This document shows, in pieces, positions 9,007 to 17,972 of a DNA stretch of 64,000 nucleotides. Source of the stretch: Lentimonas sp002292345 (GTDB lineage: Bacteria; Verrucomicrobiota; Verrucomicrobiia; Opitutales; Coraliomargaritaceae); NCBI GenBank assembly GCA_964187655.1, contig CAXLMP010000103.1, positions 17,639 through 81,638 on the forward strand, written 5' to 3'. A program made the position numbers and the translations under genes. Position 1 is the first letter of the stretch; each line of letters opens with the position of its first letter. The notes under the pieces were generated by a model. That model made no database searches and was not told the DNA's origin. It was given only the letters and a program-made list of their open reading frames with translations.

Positions 9007-10488
9007 GTGAGTAATATGAGTCGTCAGCCCAGTCGAAAGCCAGAGAGTGGATACAAGGTCACCATCCAAAAGGCAATGAAGGCCTTGCGCCGAAAATTAC
9101 CCGGGCGAGTCTTTTTAGATAAAAAAAGCTGCTTCGATGCGTCCCTAGATAACCTGCGTCTTTCGTTTTTACCTGATGCAGTGGTCAAAGTGCAAACCGC
9201 TACCGAGGTCGGTGCGGTGCTAAAGCTCGCTCATAAATATACGATTCCTGTGACTGCCCGAGGTGCAGGTTCGTCTGCGACGGGCTCGACAGTGCCGCTG
9301 CACGGAGGGTGGGTCTTAGATGTTTCAGCACTCGCTGATATTAAGATCGATACAGTGTCTCGCATGGTGACAGTTGGTGCGGGTGCGATTACCTCTGAGA
9401 TACAGGATCAAGTCGAAGCCGTCGGGCTGTTTTATCCGCCAGACCCGTCGTCTAAAAAATACTCCACCATCGGCGGCAATATCGCCTGCAATGCGGGCGG
9501 CTTAAGATGCGTGAAGTATGGTGTGACCCGCGATTATGTGCTCGGCCTGGAAGGGTATTATGCCGATGGCAGTCCATTTAAACTGGGTCTTGCACTTAAG
9601 AAATACGTCTCAGGACTGAACCTCCGGGATTTGTTGATCGGCTCCGAGGGCACCTTGGGCGTGATCACTTCCGCAACGCTGAAGCTCATCCCAAAACCGC
9701 AAAAGCGCTGGACTGGCATGTTTGCTTTCAAGTCCGAAGCCGCTGCACTCAAAACCGCCGTGGCCTTATTCGAAGCAGGGCTGAATCCATCCATCCTCGA
9801 ATTCCTCGATCGTCAATCCGTGTCGTGTGCGGAGCGTTACACAGGTAATTTAATTTTTGACGATTGCCCACGCGCATCGATTCTATTGATCGAAGTGGAT
9901 GGCCGTCCCGTAGAGGTGCGCGAACAACGCGCCCGATTACTGGAGTTTATGGAGAGCCGTGCGCTGGCTCATCGCGAGGCTCGAACCGATGCTAAGGCCG
10001 AAGCGCTGTGGCAGGTGCGGCGTACTTGTTCGCAATCAATGTTCTCAATTGCGGATACCAAATTAAACGAAGACGTAGTAGTGCCGATTCAAAAGCAAGC
10101 AGAGCTTATTCGATATACCATCGCGTTGAAAAAAGAGATCGGCCTAGCTACGCCGACCTTCGGTCACGCCGGCGACGGCAACTTGCATGTGCATATTATG
10201 TATAATCGCTCCAACCCTGAAGACGCGGTCAAGGCGAAGGTAGGCATCAAAAAGCTCATGCAGAAGGTGGTCGATCTCGGTGGTGTCATTACCGGTGAGC
10301 ATGGAGTGGGCTTGGCGAAAGCACCATTTATGGAGCTGCAGCACAGCAAGGCCGAGATCGCTGCGATGCGAGCGGTAAAAGATGCCCTCGACCCGAAGGG
10401 AATTCTTAATCCTGGTAAGATATTTGAGCCTTTCGAGGTGTGGGATCACAAACCCGTGCAGGTGAAGTTACCTTGGGATCACCGCTAG
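9007..10488 (+). CDS. FAD-linked oxidase, GlcD/D-lactate dehydrogenase type
   Basis: A flavoprotein likely to oxidise a 2-hydroxy acid such as glycolate or D-lactate. The PCMH-type FAD-binding domain spans ~55-235, with TARGAGSSATGSTVPLHGG and PPDPSSKKYSTIGGNIACNAGG contacting FAD, and GSEGTLGVIT at its end. The C-terminal FAD-oxidase domain carries FGHAGDGNLHVHIMYN and GGVITGEHGVGLAK, with active-site histidines. No glcE or glcF partner is adjacent, so the electron acceptor and substrate are open. An ATG nine bases inside the GTG start (9016) is an equally good start. Confidence 0.88.
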   Translation: MSNMSRQPSRKPESGYKVTIQKAMKALRRKLPGRVFLDKKSCFDASLDNLRLSFLPDAVVKVQTATEVGAVLKLAHKYTIPVTARGAGSSATGSTVPLHGGWVLDVSALADIKIDTVSRMVTVGAGAITSEIQDQVEAVGLFYPPDPSSKKYSTIGGNIACNAGGLRCVKYGVTRDYVLGLEGYYADGSPFKLGLALKKYVSGLNLRDLLIGSEGTLGVITSATLKLIPKPQKRWTGMFAFKSEAAALKTAVALFEAGLNPSILEFLDRQSVSCAERYTGNLIFDDCPRASILLIEVDGRPVEVREQRARLLEFMESRALAHREARTDAKAEALWQVRRTCSQSMFSIADTKLNEDVVVPIQKQAELIRYTIALKKEIGLATPTFGHAGDGNLHVHIMYNRSNPEDAVKAKVGIKKLMQKVVDLGGVITGEHGVGLAKAPFMELQHSKAEIAAMRAVKDALDPKGILNPGKIFEPFEVWDHKPVQVKLPWDHR

Positions 10489-10720
10489 TTTATTTGAATT
10501 CAAAATTATTGAATCAAAAATGCATGAACTTTGTTAATCGGTTGTTCGTCGTGCGCGCTGAGCAATTCTCTTCCGCATATCCGAAGTGTGCCTTGGGCGA
10601 GAGTGAGTAAGTTTTGTGAGGTGGGGCAGCATTCACACCGAATCGCGGGTTTTCCTAATGGGGTACGTTATTTCAATGTGCTCACTTGACCTGTGAGAGG
10701 GACAACGCAAATTAAGACGC

Positions 10721-12094
10721 ATGTTGGATCCAATCGAAGCTCTTAAAGAATATATTCGTTTCCCCTCCGTTTCCACGGACCCCGCGTATGCGGATGGCAT
10801 GAAGGGGGCGCGTGAATATGCCACTGGCCTGCTGCAAGACATTGGCTTCACGGTCGAAGTAGTGGAGACGGCACTGCACCCGATTCTTTTAGCCGAACGC
10901 TTTGGTGATCCGGCTTGGCCGCACATCGCGATTTACGGACACTACGATGTGCAACCTGCAGACCCGTTTGAGCTCTGGGCCAGTGAGCCGTTTGAACCGG
11001 AAGTGCGCGAGGGGCGAATTTACGGTCGTGGCTCTGCCGATAACAAGGGACCAACAATCGTGCACATGACGGCACTTGCTCGAGTGTTGGCCAAGCATCC
11101 AGATCTGCCGCTCAATATTACTTATGTGATCGAAGGGGAGGAAGAGATTGGCAGCCCGAGCATGCCGAAGTTCTTTGATACGTATGCAGAGCGCATTTCA
11201 AAGGCAGATTTCATTCTCGTTTCCGATACGGGCAGCCCAAATACCGAGCAACTTGTGATCACCACCGCATTGCGTGGTCTGGTCGATTTGGAAATTAAAG
11301 TGCGCGGGCCGAAGAGCGATTTGCATTCGGGTATCCATGGCGGCGCGGTTTACAATCCATTGCAGGCGTTGATGGAAATTTGCGCAGGGCTTCATAATCC
11401 AGATGGTAGTGTGAATGTGCCCGGGTTTTATGACGATGTGCTGCCGGTTTTAGAGTGGGAACGCGAAGAATTAAAACGCTACCCAGAGACAGTCGAAAGC
11501 TATCAAGCGATGCTCGATGTGCCCGCATTTTATCCTGCGAATGGTCTCTCGCCGCTCGAGGCTGTGCGCTTTGGGCCGACACTTGAGTTTAATGGAATCG
11601 GTGGTGGCTATCAAGGTGAAGGCTCGAAGACGGTAATTGCCAGCGAGGCGTTTGCTAAAGTCACTTGCCGCTTAGTTGCCAACCAAGACCCGCATAAGAT
11701 ACAACATCAAGTCGTCGCTGCGATTGAAGCGCTATGCCCCGCAGGGGTGACCTTGAAAGTACGCCGCGGCCCGGTCGCAGAAGCATATCTTGCAGTGCCG
11801 CCAGAGCGCCCAAATACACCCGCAGATCAACCAGAAGCCTTGGCGCGTGCGTTCAAATCCGCGAACCGCTCGATTGCGCAATGCTTTGGTCATGCGCCGA
11901 TCTACTTGCGTGAAGGGGGCAGTATTCCAGTGATTGCCGATTTTAATAAACGCGCTGGACTAGATGCCTTGATGGTCGGCCTGTTTACACCGATTGATAA
12001 TTTGCACGCGCCAGATGAAGGCTTCGATCTCAAACTTATGGAAAATGCGATCACCGCTTTCGAGCAAATCTTCTGCGACATCGCAGATGTGTGA
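10721..12094 (+). CDS. M20 family metallopeptidase (dipeptidase)
   Basis: A cytoplasmic zinc aminoacyl-peptidase of the carnosinase-like M20A/F group. Metal ligands and catalytic residues are visible: GHYDVQPAD (His74, Asp76), GRGSADNKG (Asp107), EGEEEIGSP (residues 138-145), a later SDTGSP with Asp, and the distal His in NLHAPDEGFD. The dimerisation domain lies between about 200 and 330 (RGPKSDLHSGIHGG). Length 457 fits the dipeptidase subgroup rather than DapE, and the DAP genes lie elsewhere in this window. It is an isolated transcription unit. Confidence 0.92.
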   Translation: MLDPIEALKEYIRFPSVSTDPAYADGMKGAREYATGLLQDIGFTVEVVETALHPILLAERFGDPAWPHIAIYGHYDVQPADPFELWASEPFEPEVREGRIYGRGSADNKGPTIVHMTALARVLAKHPDLPLNITYVIEGEEEIGSPSMPKFFDTYAERISKADFILVSDTGSPNTEQLVITTALRGLVDLEIKVRGPKSDLHSGIHGGAVYNPLQALMEICAGLHNPDGSVNVPGFYDDVLPVLEWEREELKRYPETVESYQAMLDVPAFYPANGLSPLEAVRFGPTLEFNGIGGGYQGEGSKTVIASEAFAKVTCRLVANQDPHKIQHQVVAAIEALCPAGVTLKVRRGPVAEAYLAVPPERPNTPADQPEALARAFKSANRSIAQCFGHAPIYLREGGSIPVIADFNKRAGLDALMVGLFTPIDNLHAPDEGFDLKLMENAITAFEQIFCDIADV

Positions 12095-12368
12095 GGGCGA
12101 CTACGCCATCTCGATGAAGGCCGTGGTTTTAGTGGTGGATTCCAGCACTGAGGCTTTTAGTTCAAAGACGATAGCGCCTTTACAGTGGAGTCGCCGTTGA
12201 GGTGAGGTTCTGGAATTTGCGCATGTTCAGGTACTCATATTTAACGCTTATGCATCTTTATATTTCGAGACATTCGCTGGCTGTGCTAAAGGGGAAAGTA
12301 CCCCACGTTACGCCGAAGTGCTCAATTGTGGATTGACTCTTTTGCTCTGAATTCGGAACTCTGTTGCT

Positions 12369-13718
12369 ATGAAATACATCAGCACACGTGGCCAAGTGCC
12401 TCCTGTTTCTTTTTCGACGGCGATTGCCGAAGGGCTAGCACCTGACGGTGGCTTGTATCTACCCGCGACACTACCTGACCTAGCGCCTTTTCTCAAAGAC
12501 TGGCAGTCGCTCAGTTATGCACAACTGTGCGAAGCGTTTATGGCTGTGTTTGCCACTGATATCGACCGTGCCGAATTGAAGGGGATCGTTGAACAATCAT
12601 ACACAAAATTTGATCATGCGGACATCGCACCAATTCAAAAACTGAGCGACGATCTGTTCGTCCTAGAGTTGTTTCATGGGCCGACTTTGGCGTTTAAAGA
12701 CTTTGCCCTGCAATTTCTAGGCAATCTTTACGAAGCGCAGATCGCTCGTACTGGAAATCCGATCTCTGTGCTGGGCGCAACCTCTGGCGATACTGGTGCA
12801 GCGGCGATCCACGGGCTACTTGGTAAGACTGGCGTGAAGACTTTCATCCTATATCCCGAAGGCCGTGTATCGCCGCTGCAAGAGCGTCAGATGACCTGCA
12901 CTGGAGCGGACAACGTCTTCCCCTTGGCGATCAAGGGCAGCTTTGATGATGCGCAGGCGGCGATGAAGACTGTATTTGAGGATCGTGCGTTCGCGGCTGA
13001 AGTCGGCCTCTCTGCAGTCAACTCGATCAACCTCGCCCGTATCTTGGCGCAGTGTGTGTATTACGTGTCCGCTTTCTTTCGCTTGCCGGCTGATATTCGC
13101 GAGGATGTCACATTTGTGGTGCCGACGGGAAACTTTGGTAATGTCTTAGCTGGTTGGCTAGTGCAACGCATGGGCGTGCCGATCAAGGGCTTCCGCGTCG
13201 CGACCAATCAAAACGATATTTTACACCGCCTCTTTCAGACTGGCATATACCAGCTCGATGACGTCGCACCGAGTTTGGCTCCGTCAATGGACATTCAGGT
13301 GGCTTCCAACTTCGAGCGCTTCCTATACTACGCAGAAGGTTGTGATTCCGTTCGGGTATGCGAAGTGATCAGTACTTTTAAGCAAACGGGTAAATACGTG
13401 TTTGAGGACTTTAAGTCGGATGGCATTAGCAGCTCGTGCACGAACGACACTGAGATTAGTGCCCTCATCAAGCGTGTCTATGAGCAATACGGCTATGTGG
13501 CCGATCCACATACTGCGTGTGGGTTTGCTGGCAACTTCGATGGACCACAGCTCGTCTTATCGACTGCGCATCCGGCAAAATTCCCAGATACAATTGTAGA
13601 ATCGATCGGACAAGATTCAACACATCTATCATTGGAGACATTGAAAGCCCGAGAGATTGTAAAGCACACAGTCGAGCCGACTCCGGCCGCAATCAAAGCT
13701 TTCATGCGAGCCCATTAA
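12369..13718 (+). CDS. thrC: Threonine synthase
   Basis: A PLP enzyme converting O-phosphohomoserine to threonine. The N-terminal signature MKYISTRGQVPPVSFSTAIAEGLAPDGGLY is typical of the long, bacterial-fungal class. The PLP lysine is Lys110 in FHGPTLAFKDFALQFLG, and the phosphate-binding Gly-rich loop is VPTGNFGNVLAG near 250-262. Length 449 is normal. The preceding ~275 bases hold no gene, and no attenuator could be made out there. metX-metW and dapAB in the same window use the same aspartate-derived pool. Confidence 0.95.
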   Translation: MKYISTRGQVPPVSFSTAIAEGLAPDGGLYLPATLPDLAPFLKDWQSLSYAQLCEAFMAVFATDIDRAELKGIVEQSYTKFDHADIAPIQKLSDDLFVLELFHGPTLAFKDFALQFLGNLYEAQIARTGNPISVLGATSGDTGAAAIHGLLGKTGVKTFILYPEGRVSPLQERQMTCTGADNVFPLAIKGSFDDAQAAMKTVFEDRAFAAEVGLSAVNSINLARILAQCVYYVSAFFRLPADIREDVTFVVPTGNFGNVLAGWLVQRMGVPIKGFRVATNQNDILHRLFQTGIYQLDDVAPSLAPSMDIQVASNFERFLYYAEGCDSVRVCEVISTFKQTGKYVFEDFKSDGISSSCTNDTEISALIKRVYEQYGYVADPHTACGFAGNFDGPQLVLSTAHPAKFPDTIVESIGQDSTHLSLETLKAREIVKHTVEPTPAAIKAFMRAH

Positions 13719-13819
13719 GCGTGGATAGGTATAGCGATTAAAATCAAGTCAATTGAAAGACAGGTAAGCAGTGCCGACTGAGTTGGGTCGCTCTTTGTCG
13801 GTATTGTTTCTGTGGCACT

Positions 13820-14947
13820 CTACGATTCTAGAGGTATTTCTATGTAGAATACATTGCCCTCGCCATCCACTCGCTCTCGCACGCCGATGTCGCCATTGTA
13901 TAGATCAACTAAGCGCTTTACAATCGCTAGGCCGATTCCATGAGAAGAGCTTTTACCAATCGGGACCGCGGTGCCTTTTGTGAATTTCTTGAAGAGTGCT
14001 TTTCGGTTTTCAGGGGTAATCAGACAGGCACTGTCGTGGACTTCGAAACGGAAGCCGTTTGGCTGGGATTCGGCTGGCACCAGATGGACGATGACCTCCG
14101 AGTTGTTTCGCGAGTATTTAACGGCATTACTGATGATGTTATCAAACATGCCAGTTAGAATACGTCGGCTGATATGTACCATCGGCTTAAATTTCGGCTC
14201 ATATATGAGGCGAATTCCCTTCTCGTTCGATTGAACGGCATTTAGTTTCACCAAGTGGTCGACAATTTCTGCGACATTAATTTGAGCTTTTGTAAATTCT
14301 GGTACCTCACCTTGGTTACGTGTCTCCTCATCGAGGATGTCGTTGACGAAATCAGTCATCCCTCTGGCGCTTTGTTGTGTTAGTTCAAGCATCGAGTAGA
14401 ATTCGTGCGAGTCTTGATTACCTTCTTTGATGTCCTCCATCATCAGCGTCGCTAGGCCCTCGATAGCGCCTGTCGGGTTTTTAACGTCATGCGCAAGTGT
14501 CGTTAGCAGATCTGTTTTTTGCTGGTAGAGTGCTTTAAGTTGTTGGCGCGCTTGGTTGAGGCTGATGTGTGTCTGAACGCGGGCGAGTAACTCTTCTCGG
14601 ATAAAAGGCTTTTTGATGTAATCAACACCGCCTGCAGCAAAAGCGCTGACTAAATCAATGACTTCGGTGGCGGCGGTTAAGAATATGATTGGAATCGATT
14701 TGGTTGCTTTGTCAGACTTGAGTATTTTGCACACAGTCAGGCCATCTAGCCCTGGCATCATAATATCCAGTAAGATGAGTGCGGGTTGTTGCTCTCTGGC
14801 AATTTCTATGGCCTCGTCTCCTTGTATCGCAAGTACGACCGGCATGCCCTGTAGGTTTAATATTTCACTCACTAATTGCAGGTTGTGAGGCTCGTCATCT
14901 ACGATGAGAACTTTGGCTTGTTCAATTGCGTTGAGGGAGGTCTTCAT
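13820..14947 (-). CDS. REC-histidine kinase hybrid with altered ATP-binding G1 box
   Basis: Domain order matches the protein at 7750: REC at ~10-130 (DDEPHN, phospho-Asp in LILLDIMMPG, Lys in DYIKKPF), then HisKA with HDVKNPTGAIEGLATLM at ~155, then HATPase_c. The N-box (DNIISNAVKYS) and G2 (SSHGIGLAI) are intact, but the G1 box, normally DxGxGI, reads HDSACLITPEN; both glycines are lost. The nucleotide sequence around 14020-14040 was re-read and confirms this. ATP binding may be weakened, or the protein may act mainly as a phosphatase or phosphotransfer module. No transmembrane segment is visible. Confidence 0.88.
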   Translation of the reverse strand: MKTSLNAIEQAKVLIVDDEPHNLQLVSEILNLQGMPVVLAIQGDEAIEIAREQQPALILLDIMMPGLDGLTVCKILKSDKATKSIPIIFLTAATEVIDLVSAFAAGGVDYIKKPFIREELLARVQTHISLNQARQQLKALYQQKTDLLTTLAHDVKNPTGAIEGLATLMMEDIKEGNQDSHEFYSMLELTQQSARGMTDFVNDILDEETRNQGEVPEFTKAQINVAEIVDHLVKLNAVQSNEKGIRLIYEPKFKPMVHISRRILTGMFDNIISNAVKYSRNNSEVIVHLVPAESQPNGFRFEVHDSACLITPENRKALFKKFTKGTAVPIGKSSSHGIGLAIVKRLVDLYNGDIGVRERVDGEGNVFYIEIPLES

Positions 14948-15154
14948 TCGCTGTGCTTAATTGTTTAGGCTGCAAGACAAGTGACTCTTTTAATGGTTAA
15001 GGCAATCGAAGATTAAATACGAGGATTGATTAGCGTAAGGGGAGCGAATTTAATTTATTCCCAAGGCTAATACGCGTAACGTTTACCTTCGGAAGCTTAA
15101 TTCTCGTAGATAAACGACTATTCTTGAGGCACGCACTTCTGCCTCTATCTAGAA

Positions 15155-15586
15155 TTACGAAGTACGATTTTTTTTCTGATGAGATTCAAATTCTATCGAG
15201 TCTTTTAGCGAAGTTTCGGCTAGATTTTTTCTGATCTCGGATCGCGTATTCTTCCAGAAGTGGTGCAGCGGGCAGGCGTGTTCGTCGGAGCATTGTGCGA
15301 TGCCTAGCAGGCAGCTCTCAGTCCACGCTTCGCCCTCAATTGCACGGCTCACATCTAGTAGGCTGATTTGTTCTGCTGGGCGGGCGAGTTGAACACCGCC
15401 AGTGTAACCACGCTTACACTTGACCAACCCCGCTTGACTTAGGCGACTGATTATCTTTGCAAGGTAGAATTTTGAGACGTCGGATTGCGCGGCGATGTCT
15501 TTGACTAGCATTGGTGGACCATCGGGAGGGCCTAGGCAACTCAGCGCACGGATTGCATAGCCAGTGGTAGTAGAGAGTGATAACAT
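15155..15586 (-). CDS. Rrf2 family regulator with three cysteines (IscR/NsrR-like)
   Basis: A winged-helix transcription factor of 143 residues. The start at 15586 gives MLSLSTTTGYAIRALSCL, which aligns with the family N-terminus; the upstream in-frame ATG would add 27 residues with no family match. The DNA-binding helix region is SDVSKFYLAKIISRLSQAGLVKCKRG with the wing YTGGVQLA. Cys92, Cys99 and Cys105 (C-x6-C-x5-C) sit where IscR and NsrR bind an Fe-S cluster. It could therefore sense iron-sulphur status or nitric oxide. Targets are unknown; the suf operon is 10 kb away and has its own Fur-type regulator. Confidence 0.85.
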   Translation of the reverse strand: MLSLSTTTGYAIRALSCLGPPDGPPMLVKDIAAQSDVSKFYLAKIISRLSQAGLVKCKRGYTGGVQLARPAEQISLLDVSRAIEGEAWTESCLLGIAQCSDEHACPLHHFWKNTRSEIRKNLAETSLKDSIEFESHQKKNRTS

Positions 15587-15906
15587 GATAAAATCCGTAA
15601 ATCTGCTGGTTGAGGCAATGAGGCTGATCGCGTATACTTTTAGAGGTAAAGGACCACAGGCAGACAATACCTTGAATATTATTTATATTACTATTTATTT
15701 CGTGGTAAATGCACGTTTAAAGATACCTCAGTTTTTTGATTGGTAGTGGCGCGTGTCCCTAAGCGGTATGTATCCAGAGCTGTGGTCGCGTATGCGTTTT
15801 CTTGGGGGACGTCGCGGGCCCTTTCATTACCTTTTTTTTCAAAGTGTTGCTCTTGCGGAACCGAGTAGATTGACTTCTGTCGAAATGACGAAACCTAATA
15901 CTTAAT
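15587..15906. other. Divergent intergenic region between the Rrf2 regulator and the Deg protease
   Basis: These 320 bases lie between two divergent genes and must carry both promoters. An A+T-rich tract at about 15671-15710 (repeats of ATTATTTAT type) is the likeliest control region. No clear palindrome for an Rrf2 operator and no gene were made out. Confidence 0.4.
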
Positions 15907-17361
15907 ATGAGACTTACCTTCTTTATCTTCTTTAGCGGTATCATTATCTCGTCGCTCCTTGCGGCAGAAAAAAATCCGGAGCTTCGAGTTATCGAAGATA
16001 CGCGTTTGGTCACAGCGATCGGGGAAGTGCCAGTCGTATCGTATGCCGATGTGCTGGAAAAAGCGACACCATCCGTTGTAGCGGTGTATTCATCGCAAAT
16101 TATTCAGTCGTCGTATTACCAGCGTGCGCCGCAGGGCATTCAGGATTTATTTCGCCAGTGGGGACGTCCACTGCCAGGCACCGAGCCCGATCAAACAGAG
16201 CGTCTCGAGCGAGTCGGGGTGGGCTCCGGAGTGATTATTTCAGAGGACGGCTACATCGTAACAAATCATCATGTGGTGCAAGTACACCATGGCAAAGCCG
16301 CAGATGAGATTCGCGTGCGTCTAAGTAATGGTATCGAGTATGTAGCGACTCTTATCGGATCCGATGAGAAGACTGATGTAGCAATTTTGAAAATCGAGCC
16401 AGAGGAGGCGCTGCCGATTGTGACGATAGCAGACAGCGCCAAGTTGCGTGTCGGCGATATTGTATTTGCGATTGGTAATCCTTTGGACGTCGGCCTAACC
16501 GCTACGCGCGGAATCATCTCTGCGCTAGGTCGTGATTCGTCTGGTATTCTCGGACCTGGTGCATATGAGAATTTCATTCAGACCGATGCATCAGTGAATT
16601 TGGGGAATTCTGGCGGAGCATTGATCGATGCTGCTGGCCGGTTGGTTGGGATTAATACTGCAATCGTCTCTGGTTCGGGGGGGAGTATCGGCATCGGCTT
16701 CGCGATTCCGACCAACATGGTGCTGAATGTGGTGACGAACCTAATCGAGTCGGGCGAAGTGCCACGAGGCTTGCTCGGATTGATTCCCGTGAATTTGACC
16801 CCAGACTTGGCAGACGCCTTTGATTTGCCATCCACGCGTGGTGCGTTGGTCAATCAAGTGCAAGCAGGTTCGCCGGCAGAGAAGGGTGGGATTCGGCACG
16901 GCGACATTATTTTGAAAGTCGATGATGTAGAGATTGAATCGGCACCCCAGCTCCGACTGGTCGTTTCGCAGATGCGTCCAGGGCGCAAAGTAGAGGTCGC
17001 GCTGATTCGTCAAAATGAGACGCTGTTGTTGTCGGTGGTACTCGGGAGATTGAGTGGCTCAGTGGCGAGCGCTGAAGTGGAGCAGGGTATTCTCGATGGC
17101 GTTCTGTTAGAGGCGATTGATAAGCGCATACGTAAAAGCCTCGGCATCCCGGATGAAGTCGATGGTGTGCTGATTAGCGATGTTCTCGCAGAATCTCCGC
17201 ATGCGGATTTAATGGCTCGTGGAATGGTAATTCTTGAAGTGAATGGCGCAGCAGTGACAACGCCCGAGGCTTTTGAGGCACAACTTCAAGTAGGCATCAA
17301 TCGTTTGTATATTTGGCATAACGAAATGAATCACTTTATCGTGCTTAAAATCCAGGAATGA
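15907..17361 (+). CDS. Periplasmic Deg/HtrA serine protease with two PDZ domains
   Basis: An envelope quality-control protease. The signal peptide is residues 1-20 (ends SLLAAE). The trypsin-like catalytic domain follows, with His122 in GYIVTNHHVV, Asp157 in KTDVAILKI and Ser235 in NLGNSGGALID, forming a complete triad. PDZ1 covers ~280-380 (GLLGLIPVNLTPDLADAF to the MRPGRKVEV region) and a shorter, divergent PDZ2 runs to the C-terminus. The architecture matches DegP/DegQ. Its stop overlaps the start of the next gene by four bases (ATGA), so the two are translationally coupled. Confidence 0.93.
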   Translation: MRLTFFIFFSGIIISSLLAAEKNPELRVIEDTRLVTAIGEVPVVSYADVLEKATPSVVAVYSSQIIQSSYYQRAPQGIQDLFRQWGRPLPGTEPDQTERLERVGVGSGVIISEDGYIVTNHHVVQVHHGKAADEIRVRLSNGIEYVATLIGSDEKTDVAILKIEPEEALPIVTIADSAKLRVGDIVFAIGNPLDVGLTATRGIISALGRDSSGILGPGAYENFIQTDASVNLGNSGGALIDAAGRLVGINTAIVSGSGGSIGIGFAIPTNMVLNVVTNLIESGEVPRGLLGLIPVNLTPDLADAFDLPSTRGALVNQVQAGSPAEKGGIRHGDIILKVDDVEIESAPQLRLVVSQMRPGRKVEVALIRQNETLLLSVVLGRLSGSVASAEVEQGILDGVLLEAIDKRIRKSLGIPDEVDGVLISDVLAESPHADLMARGMVILEVNGAAVTTPEAFEAQLQVGINRLYIWHNEMNHFIVLKIQE

Positions 17362-17558
17362 AACTGAATAAGCAGAACACCCGCATCATTATCGGATCGG
17401 TCTTATTGACCCTGTTAATTGTGCTGATCTTCCAAAACAGCAAGGAAGTGACGCTGAGCTTTATCGCGGTGCACATTCAGTTGCCTCTGTTTTTGATTAT
17501 CGCGATTTCAGCTGTAGCTGGTTTTGGGATTGGTCGCTTACTGCGGATACGCCGATAG
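17358..17558 (+). CDS. Small LapA-like (DUF1049) membrane protein
   Basis: A 66-residue protein with two membrane helices (~9-26 and ~40-58) joined by the short segment NSKEVTLSFIAVHIQLPL, the usual layout of LapA/YciS-type proteins. In other bacteria LapA works with LapB to control LPS synthesis; no lapB is beside this gene. It overlaps the Deg protease gene by ATGA, suggesting a shared envelope-related role. Confidence 0.7.
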   Translation: MKLNKQNTRIIIGSVLLTLLIVLIFQNSKEVTLSFIAVHIQLPLFLIIAISAVAGFGIGRLLRIRR

Positions 17559-17599
17559 CGCTGATCCTGTAGATACGCAGACCTCGCCCGGGTTTGTTG

Positions 17600-17968
17600 C
17601 TACAGTTTAAGTGCCTGGTAGTGCGCTGCTTTGAAGCGTGGCGTGCAGATCGCGTAGAAGATCAAATCTGTGTCGCCAGTGTTGGTGATGCGTTGGCGTG
17701 TATCAGCAGGGATGCGGATGACATCACCTTCGCTGACATCAGTTGCTTCCAGCGTGCCGACTTCCACGCGGCCTCGGCCGGAAATGATCAGATAGCGCTC
17801 AGCAGTCGCTTTGAGTTTGTGCCATTCGGTGATGACGCCTGGCTTGACGCGTGCACGGGCGATCGAAACAGCTGGATCATCGGGATCGTTAGACATTTCC
17901 AAAATCGAGCAGAGCTCGGAGGTTTCGAACTCGTCCGTTTCTTTGCTTCGCTTGATTTCGGGCTGCAT
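17600..17968 (-). CDS. Cupin domain protein
   Basis: A single-domain cupin of 122 residues with the chosen start MQPEIKRSK at 17968, which leaves 4 bases to the upstream aroB stop; a longer frame would overlap aroB. Cupin motif 1 is visible in degenerate form as WHKLKATAERYLIISGRG and motif 2 as DVIRIPADTRQRITNTGDTDL. Motif 1 has one His and one Glu, and motif 2 has no His, so metal binding may be incomplete. The substrate is unknown. It is the last gene of the ribH-nusB-ftsY-aroB run. Confidence 0.78.
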   Translation of the reverse strand: MQPEIKRSKETDEFETSELCSILEMSNDPDDPAVSIARARVKPGVITEWHKLKATAERYLIISGRGRVEVGTLEATDVSEGDVIRIPADTRQRITNTGDTDLIFYAICTPRFKAAHYQALKL

Positions 17969-17972
17969 CGGA

